Below are positions 52,301 through 61,300 of a DNA stretch of 64,000 bases, one piece after another. The DNA lies in assembly GCA_004194705.1 (NCBI GenBank), contig SADC01001374.1, forward strand, positions 124,001 through 188,000, in the 5' to 3' direction. The notes under the pieces are model-generated. The model saw only the letters and a program-made list of their open reading frames with translations, searched no databases and was not told where the DNA came from. This DNA is from Ditylenchus dipsaci. Taxonomy: Eukaryota > Nematoda > Chromadorea > Rhabditida > Anguinidae. Both the position numbers and the translations under genes were made by a program. Every line of letters starts with the position of its first letter. Position 1 is the first letter of the stretch.

Positions 52301-55300
52301 ATTCCGACCTTTTCTCTGTCCAGCAGGTTAGCTACAACAATTTTCCCAGAAAGTGAATCAATGTTGAAATCCTCACTCCCATCGCTTTCCAACAGAGCAT
52401 ATGAGTTACGAGAAAATTCTGGAGAATCTGGATCAAAGCTCATTACTTGAAGGACAAAATCTAGCAGATTGGCATCTTCTCTGATAGATGCATGGAAGAG
52501 ACGGGTGAATTTGGGCGCATTGTCATTCTCGTCAATTACTTCCACCTAAAGAAGATTAATTTAAAAGAACACAGAAAAGTCACAAACAACCTTGACAATG
52601 CATTCAGACTTGAGTGAAGGAAATCCATGGTCAGCAGCTTGAACGACCAATCGATAGGTGGATACCTCTTCTCTGTCTAAAGACGCTAGACTGGCAACTG
52701 CTCCTGTCACTGGATCGATGCTGAACACTTGATTAGTATTGCCAGCAATGATTGAATATGAGATTTTTGCATTCACTCCACTGTCTGTATCATTGGCTTT
52801 GACTGTGGTGAGATTTGGCTGAGGAGGACCATTTTCTATGATTTCGACTGATGTCAACCCCTGAAAATTTTGAATTTGATAAACCCATAAGGCTAAGAAT
52901 TTTGAGTTTTAACCTGAAGAAAGCGGGGCGCATTGTCATTGACATCTTCCACTACAACCGTGAATGACATGTAAGAGGTATAGCTGGGCGAACTGAGAAT
53001 TGTAGCAGCAATTTGTAGATGGTGCACCCCCAAATGCTCACGATCAAAAGTGAGACTGTAAACAAACAATATAAGAACAGTTAGAAAATTAATTTGTAAA
53101 AGACTCACCCGAATAGCTGACCAGCAAAAGAATCCAGGTGAAAACAGCTATGTGGATCACCTGCTGCTATTGAATACCTGATAATAGGATCGTGGCGATG
53201 AGATGAGACTGAATGGAAGTGAGCAAGCAACTGGTTAGTAGAATTTTCAAGCACAAAAACTCGACTGGATTTAAGTTTCTGCAAATCGATGATGACTTAA
53301 AAATTGTGGCTTTAAATTAGAGATGATGGCGGGACTGGACTTCCGTCCCGTAACGTCCTGAAGAGGTTTTATGTGTATTTGCCGTGCCGTATCCCGTCCC
53401 GAAAAAAATATTTTAGTCTGTCCCGTCCCGTGGTAATTTTCTGCCTCACGGATATAATAACAGTTAGAAAATTAATTGGTAAAAGACTCACCCGAATAGC
53501 TGACCAGTAAAATATCTTTAAAAGACCATCTATTTTAGAAAAAATAGTAGGTTATTTCGCTCAATAAAACTGAAATTTTTTACGCAAAAAGCATTCAGGT
53601 TCGTTTCTTTCATCGTGTCAACTAAAAAAGTAGTTTGGGAAGTGTTTTAAGGTCACTTTTCATAAAAATAAAAGGTGTGGCGTAATCTAAATAAGAAACC
53701 CGAATTTCCTTTTTGCGTCCGACTAGGGAAATCTTTGTCCCATCCCGGAATTTACTTGGCCCCGGATTCCCTTCCCGGAGTAAATTCTTTGGTCATATGG
53801 TCCCGGTGTCCCGTCCGGGAACTTTTTTGCATAATTTTTATCCCTTGCCGTCTCGGAATAGGCAGTCTATCATCTTTACTTTAAATCAGTGAAATCTACC
53901 TTGAAAACAGGAAAAAGTTCATTGGCAGCAGTGTAGAACTTTAAAGCAACTGTTGCATTTTGGCCATCCTCATCAGAGACAGTCACCAGCAATGAATATG
54001 GACGGGATACAGCATCAAAAGAGTCTCCAGAAAGTAGTACAGAGGGTAAACCCACATCAGCGACTGTGACAACTCCTCGATTGTCGATCGAAAAGTAGCG
54101 TTTGTCTTCGCCAGCCAGAAAATAATTGAGCACAGCTGTTTTGTCAGCATCAAAAGCGTCGACTGCATAGACAACATCTCCTACAGAATAAATTTTTTTG
54201 AGGTTTTTAAAAGGATATCAACATCCATAATTCTGACCCAGAGTCAAAAAGGATGCGAAAGTAAGAAATCTAATATTTCTTTCTCATATTTTTTTGGCTA
54301 TCTTGTTCAAAATTTTGTAAAAGCTCTAAAAATATAAAAAAATTACGCTGATTAAATTTTTTTGGACAAGTATTTTTTCTGCCTTCTTATGGTCCAAATA
54401 AATTTTTAGAAAGAAAAGCTGAAAATTGCCTTCTTTTGGCTGAAAAAGCCTTCTTCTATTGAAATGTGCCTTTTTCATCGGACATGAAACAGCGCATATT
54501 TCACCTACAATCAGACTTTTTTTAGCCTAAACGGCTGAATTCAACAAAAAAAGTGTGCATTTGAGCCAAAGAAAGGCACATTCGAGAAAACGAAGGCACT
54601 TTTCAGCCAAAAGAAGGCACTTTTTAGCTTTTCTCTCTAAAATTTAAAAACGAGGCATTTTTGAGGCAAAAAGAAGGCAGAAAAAGATTTTATATTCCTT
54701 TTTACAAAAAATTTTATGCATTTGAAATGGTGATTTTAAAAAAATCTTTAAAAAGTCAATTTTTTTTCAAGTTTTACACAATTTCGAGCTATTGCCGAAA
54801 AGTCATGCATCTCAGTTACATTTTAGTGAACAAAGAGAAAAATTGTTAATTTGATCAACTACCAATTTTTCTGGCCAAAATTCATTCTACCTGAAACCCG
54901 CAATGCCCTCTCACTAATCGTCTCCCAATTTACCCTGTTTCTGAACACACTGAACTTTTTTGCAAACACACACCTTTCCTAGCGTCTTCAGGCATAAACA
55001 CATCTAGCAGATCAGCTCTTATAGCTGGTGCATTGTCATTTAAGACCAGCACCTCTACAATCACCTCTACCACATCCGAATATTGTCGAATGAGCTGTCC
55101 AGAGTCCATAGCTTGCACTTGCACGACCATTTCCTCATATTGTTCTGCATCCAAAGCATGTTTTAAGCCTAGCACTCCAGTAAATGGATCAATCCAGAAG
55201 TATTCCCCACTGTCTTTTTCATTGAACAGAAAATAGCGGACAAGTCCATTCACCCCTTCATCCAAATCCACAGCTTTAAGCGTCAGAATACTAGTGTTTG

Positions 55301-58300
55301 TACCAGTCATATTCTCTTGAAGCTGCAATCTGTGAAAGGGCTGCGTGAAAATGGGTGCATGGTTGTTCACGACATTCACCACACTGATGTGAACCCTGAT
55401 GGAGGTGGATCTGGCGAAGCTTCTAGCTTTCACAACCAACTCATATTCTTCAGACAATTCTCTGTCTAGTGGTTTTAGTAGGGATAGAAGAGCAGTGGAT
55501 GAGTTGATGTGAAACAGACTGGCATCTCCTTGGTGTAAACTGTAGGTGATCGACATATCGTACTGAATAAGGTTGTTGTCAGGACTTTTTTTAAACAGGA
55601 GACAGACCTGTTCCTGAGACCTAGCTTCTATGCGTCTAATCTCCACAGGGTATAGTCCTGGAACATTCTCAGCTACTTTCAAAAAAAGCTGGCGCCCATC
55701 CATAAATATGGGCGGTTCATCAATCACATTTTTAATATTTATCACCACTTTCCTAAATAAAAAAGAAGTGAAATAAAAATTATACAATTACATCAATTTA
55801 CATAAAAATAGGATCATATTTTCCAGAAAAAGCAGTCATTGAGATGTCCAGGGTATGGTTGCTGAACTGCTCAAAATCTAGTGGTCTAGCGACAAAGATG
55901 GAGCCAGAAATAGGGTCTATATGAAAAAAACAATCCTCATTGCCATCTATGATTTGAAAGATGGCTGCTTGATTGGAGCCCTGGAAAAGTGACAAAATTG
56001 GACTATTTTGTTCGGAAATCTTAAAACTTAAAAAACAGATCGGCTTTAACATTAGCTTGTGGCATTTTGGTAAAATAAGCTTGATCTCCCAGGCAAATCT
56101 TACAAATTCTTTAAGTTTTGTCGAAAATTGTGAAAATTTAGGGTTGGCCAGACTTGCGGACAATATTTTGCGGATGCGTGTTTCCGGACGTGATTATTGC
56201 GGACAAAGCTCTGCGGATGAGGTTTTGCGCCTCAACTTTTGCGAATCGAATCTTGCGGACGCAAGATTTGCGGACGAACATTTGCGGACGAAGACTTGCG
56301 GACAAAGATTTGCGGACGAGAATTTGCGAACTTCATATAAGCATCGCCTAAGTCACAGGTTCGACTAACTTAGTTTTTAATGCTGTCATCCTTCACTCAG
56401 GCTTGAGATACCTTCTTTTTTCTGCTCCTTTCCTGCCAAACTTCGGTTTATCCGCAAAAGTCAGTCCACAAATGTTCGTCCGCAAATGTTGCATCCGCAA
56501 AATTTGGTCCACAAAGTCTTGTCCGCAAATTTTCGTCCGCGAATGTTGCGTCCGCGAAATTTGGTCCGCAAGCGTTGCGTCCGCAAAATGTTGTCCGCAA
56601 GTCTGGCCAACCCAAAATCTATCCAATATCAGTAAAAAAAGTTGCTAAAAATTAAAAAGTACGCCAGCTTTTCGGATAGTTGACTGATTATTTTTAGAAA
56701 TTTGTCAATTTTGCTTGTATGTACTTAACACCTCTAGCTTGAAATAGACGTCGGCATAGGCGTACTCAGAATTTTCTGACGAGGGGGCGGGGGCTAAAAG
56801 GATAAAAATCCTGAGGGGAGGGGTGGGCTATAACCCGGCTAGACACCTCACCTATGGATGTTGGTAAACCCGTCAAAACCCTTACCTTATCAGAATCTCT
56901 ATAGCAAATCCGACCGACAAAATGTCCTACAAGCGCATCTTCGCTGATAGTGAAAGCATCAGTTGTTTGGTTGTTACAAAAATTGGGTGGATGGTCATCT
57001 TCATCCAGAACAACTACCCTAATATTTTGTATGGAGCGAAGTGATGGATGGCCTCCATCTCTGGCTTCTACGCTAAACTGGTAATGCGTGATATTGCTTT
57101 CTCTGTCCAACGCTGCGTTCACCTTAAAACGAATAGTTTACATTACGTGAAAATAGGTTTATAGAAATTTCACCAAAATGTCTCCACTGAGAGCATCCAC
57201 CACAAATTCAGTGTGTGGAAGAGAAGCAGGCAATATTCTGTAAAAGACAGAGCCATTGCGACCTCCATCTAAATCCGTGGCAAATACCCTTCCAATTGAT
57301 TGGCCAATGGAAGCTGATTCAGAGACTAGCAGTTGAGTGGTGGTAGTTGGGTGAAAGGATGGGGCGTTATTGTTGGTATCCACCACATGGACCATTATGT
57401 AAGCGTAAATTGTGTGATCTAAAGTAGGTTACATGCCTATTTATAAGTCAAATTTATTTGAAAAACAAGGTACCGTATTTTCTCTAATTGCCGCCCCTCG
57501 ACTTTGAAGATTTATATCTCGAAATGAGAATTTTTTTGCGCTTTCTTAGTTCCCGCGAGTTCTACTAATTCCACGTCTTGGATTTTGGCTAAACACCTAA
57601 AAATTTCAAAATGACTCGTATAAGCACCCCCTCTATAGGTTGATCAAAAAATAAGCGCCACGGGGCGGCAATTAGAGGAAATGAGTTAATTGGTTTGTAT
57701 TTTTTTACATTTAATGCTTAGACTTGCATGCTTAGACACCAAGACCTCTTTGTTCAAAAAAATTTTAATTTTACTTGGTTCTTATTGCTTCGTCCAAGAC
57801 TTCTGTGCCCCAGGATGACGCACGGGGGTTAAAAGTCAAGCACATTTCTTAAACTATGAAAAAGTATGAAACACATGTTCGTATGTTCTATAACCAAGCT
57901 CAAACCAAAAAAACAGTAAAGGATACCAAAGCGAAAACTAGAATTGTCGGTGCACGGAAATTTTATGTGCGCTGAACCGATAAGCCGATCCGAGCCGGAA
58001 CAATTTCGGCACGTCAAACTCAAATCTGAAACCGGCTGGCAAGTCGACATCCTTACAAAAATGTGCCTAATTCTGGTATAGGGCCAACTATATTATAGTC
58101 TTACAAGTTCCTTGTTAGCTTTTAATCGAGATATTAAATTTTGAAAATACAAGTTTTTGAACTTACATAAATTGGGTGCACAATCATCGTCCAGCTGCAC
58201 TTTTAGCAAATGCTGTTTTTGTTTTATGTAGTTCAGTGTTGGACCACCTTCTGTGGTTAATGTTAGCAGTCCATCATTGTTTATATCAAATATACCAAGT

Positions 58301-61300
58301 GGATCGCTCAACTCATCAATTGAATAATAGAACTTATTTACTAAATAAAATAGTGGTCAATAAAAAAAGTTCAATTATTCACAACCAGGAAAACAACCAA
58401 CCCAGATCCTCATCTTCAACCTCCAATTTGAAAATATCACAACCAGGCAAACAATCTTCATTGACGGATGCTTCAAAGTAGTATATATTATGCTCTTCTC
58501 TAGCAGCATTCTCAAAAACAGGCGGGCAGTCGTTCTGGTCATTCACAACTACCATCACATCGACAATGTCACTCACTTCATGACTGCCTTTGGCCTCTAT
58601 TTGGAAGGTATAGAAAGGAAATGGACCTTCGTGATCCAATACTCCTTTTACAGTTAACACTCCCGATTGGACGTCTAAGTCAAAAGGTAGTGGTTCATCC
58701 TCAGCAGCATAGGGCACGATGGTGTAGTGCACAGTGCCCATATTTCCGGTATTTGCCCAGCCAACAAAAGTGCCCACAGCAGAGTTTTCGTCGATCTGGA
58801 AAATTAGATCAGACTTGGAAAATCTGATAGCATAGGGGATAAGAATGTTGAAGTAGACAGGCGCTGTAATGGCAGTTGTCGGAGAGCTGATAGTTACTAA
58901 GGCACTAGCTAGCTGCACCTAAAATATACATATTAAAAATGGGTTAAGTTTTCAAAAATCGACACTAAAATGAGCTGACCTTTTTGAAATCTAGCTGTTT
59001 AGAAATAGTAATAACTCCAGTAAGATTGTGAATTGAGAAAAGATGTGCACCATCTTTCACATTTGGATTTCTCGATGATGAAGACTCTAGCCTGAAATAA
59101 TTTTTTTTGTAATCCATTCATTTTGGTTTCAACTGAAATAATAGAATAATTTTATTGGCTAGATCAATTTGTTGGTAAAAAATTTAAAAATGTCGAATTG
59201 TACAAAAATATAATTGACAGCAACCAAAATATTAAGGAATCAGGGTAGGAAAAATAGGAACCAGGGTTGTGAAACTAGCACATGCTCGATCAGATGCTCG
59301 ACCAGATTGGTGAATTTCGAGCATATGCTCGGCTTACAGTCAACTCTCGAAATAGAACCCAGTTTAACTGTACAGTTAACTGTGCGGCCACATTTACGAG
59401 TTTCACAGTAAAAGGGTCATACCAGCGCGTTACACTGCAATTAAGGCGGGGACCAGTAATTTATTTTTCTCATGACCGCTTTCTATAAGCTTTCTTCCTG
59501 ATCCGACGAAAGTTTTCTGCCTACTTTTAAAAAGTAGGATAAGGTCATAAATATCAGATTTGACATGAAACTAGTGAAAACAAGGAGGATTTTTGAAAAC
59601 TTGCTGGTCCCCGCCTTAATTTGCGGTGTAACGTGCTGGTATGTCCCTTTAACGACACAGTTCTCAAGCATATGCTTGAAACAGATCTGCTCGAGCGTTT
59701 TCACAACCCTTTTAGGAACACAGAAAAACCAAAATTTGATTAAAAAAAACGAAAACCGATGTAGCTAATGGCCCAAATAGGAAAATTTATAAAATGTCAG
59801 AAACAAATCAAAATTTTATGTGAATTGTCTAGTTTAGTGATGAAGGGCTTATTTTTTCAAGTTTCTTACAGCTTCTTACACAAGACCTTGGGCTTCAGTG
59901 GCACTTTAACTTGCCTGTATTGCAATTGAGAAGAATTTGATGCACCAATCACCTCTATACGACCAACTTCACTGCCAACTGTAGAGAATTGGCTAATATC
60001 GCACTCATACACCTTTTGGGACACATCAAACCAAAATGGATCTACAGAGTTGGCACTCTAAAATTGATATTTTATAAACATTTTAAAAGTTTTAATGAAA
60101 TTATTTGTTTTTCTAATTTTTGTAGTTTTTGCAATTTTCTGATTTAGGTACTTTTATAGTCCACCCATACTCGGATTTTTTGAAAAGTGACCCAAAATCA
60201 CCTCCCGAACTCATTTTTCTGCTCAACACGATAAGAGAAGCATTCCTAAACACTTTCTGATTGAAAATTTCAAACTTTGTCAAAAAAAATTCCTCCCATC
60301 CCTCGGGGGTAAATGGTCATTTTAAGGTATTTCAAGGTCATCCCCTTCAGGGGCGCAGGGGGGCAGGGGCTTGGAGTTAAGATACGCACACACATGCCTT
60401 AGACACAAATTACTCGATAGTGGCTCTGTATGCATAAAAACATACGAATACCAGAGTTTATTTATGCGGTAGGCCCCAGAAAGTAAAAACCTGTTCAAAA
60501 TCTACCATTTTTACCTTCATTTGACCTGAAAAGGCTAAAAATTGGTGAAAAATATCCTAAAAGGACCATCTTTGCCTGAAAGGTGGGAGGCAATTTTTTT
60601 TTGACAAACTTCAAGTTTTTTATTCAAAAAGTGTTGAGAAATTCTTCTCTTATCGTGTTGAGCAGAAAAAATGAGTTCGGGAGGTTATTTTGGGTCACTT
60701 TTCAAAATATCCGAGTATGGGGACTATAAAAGTGCCCTGATATATTTATTTTCAAAAGTATCTAAAAGAAAGCCTGCTTTATTGACACAATGGACACATA
60801 AACTGTAGTAAATTTAGTGAGCCGGAACTGGCTGAATGAGGCGATCTACTTTGTCTGTTTGCATTCCCTTTTTTATTCAAAAGAAAATCCTTGTTGACAG
60901 GGCGATAGTATTTTTTAAGGCATTTGCTTGATTGCCAATTAAGTGTGTGAAAAAAGGAGATATATTATTAGTGAACTGCAGAAATAGCTATTGTAGGGAT
61001 GTTCTAGAACAGAAGCAGATGTTTTGTTAATAGAGCCTAATTTCTAATATTATTAGTATTGGATATTGCAGTTATTGCTGAGAAAGGGACAGGTGTCAAG
61101 AACCTCTCCCTGTGCTTGCACCAATATTTGCTTTACTCTTTTGTGATATGATAGATTGAAATTTCGGCACTACTTGTGTGTAGCAACCCCTCTCCTGTAA
61201 AATGTTTAGGTTGATCGATTTTTAAACAAAATGAGGCGAAAATAGACGGAACAAAAATCATGCAAATCAAAAGATTGTGAAGCATGATAAATTTAAAGAT

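Noticed and set aside
55973..56368. 131-codon plus-strand frame next to the cadherin
   Set aside because: Its second half is the translation of TTGCGGACGAA repeats of the hAT foldback; its first half is antisense to a cadherin exon and intron.
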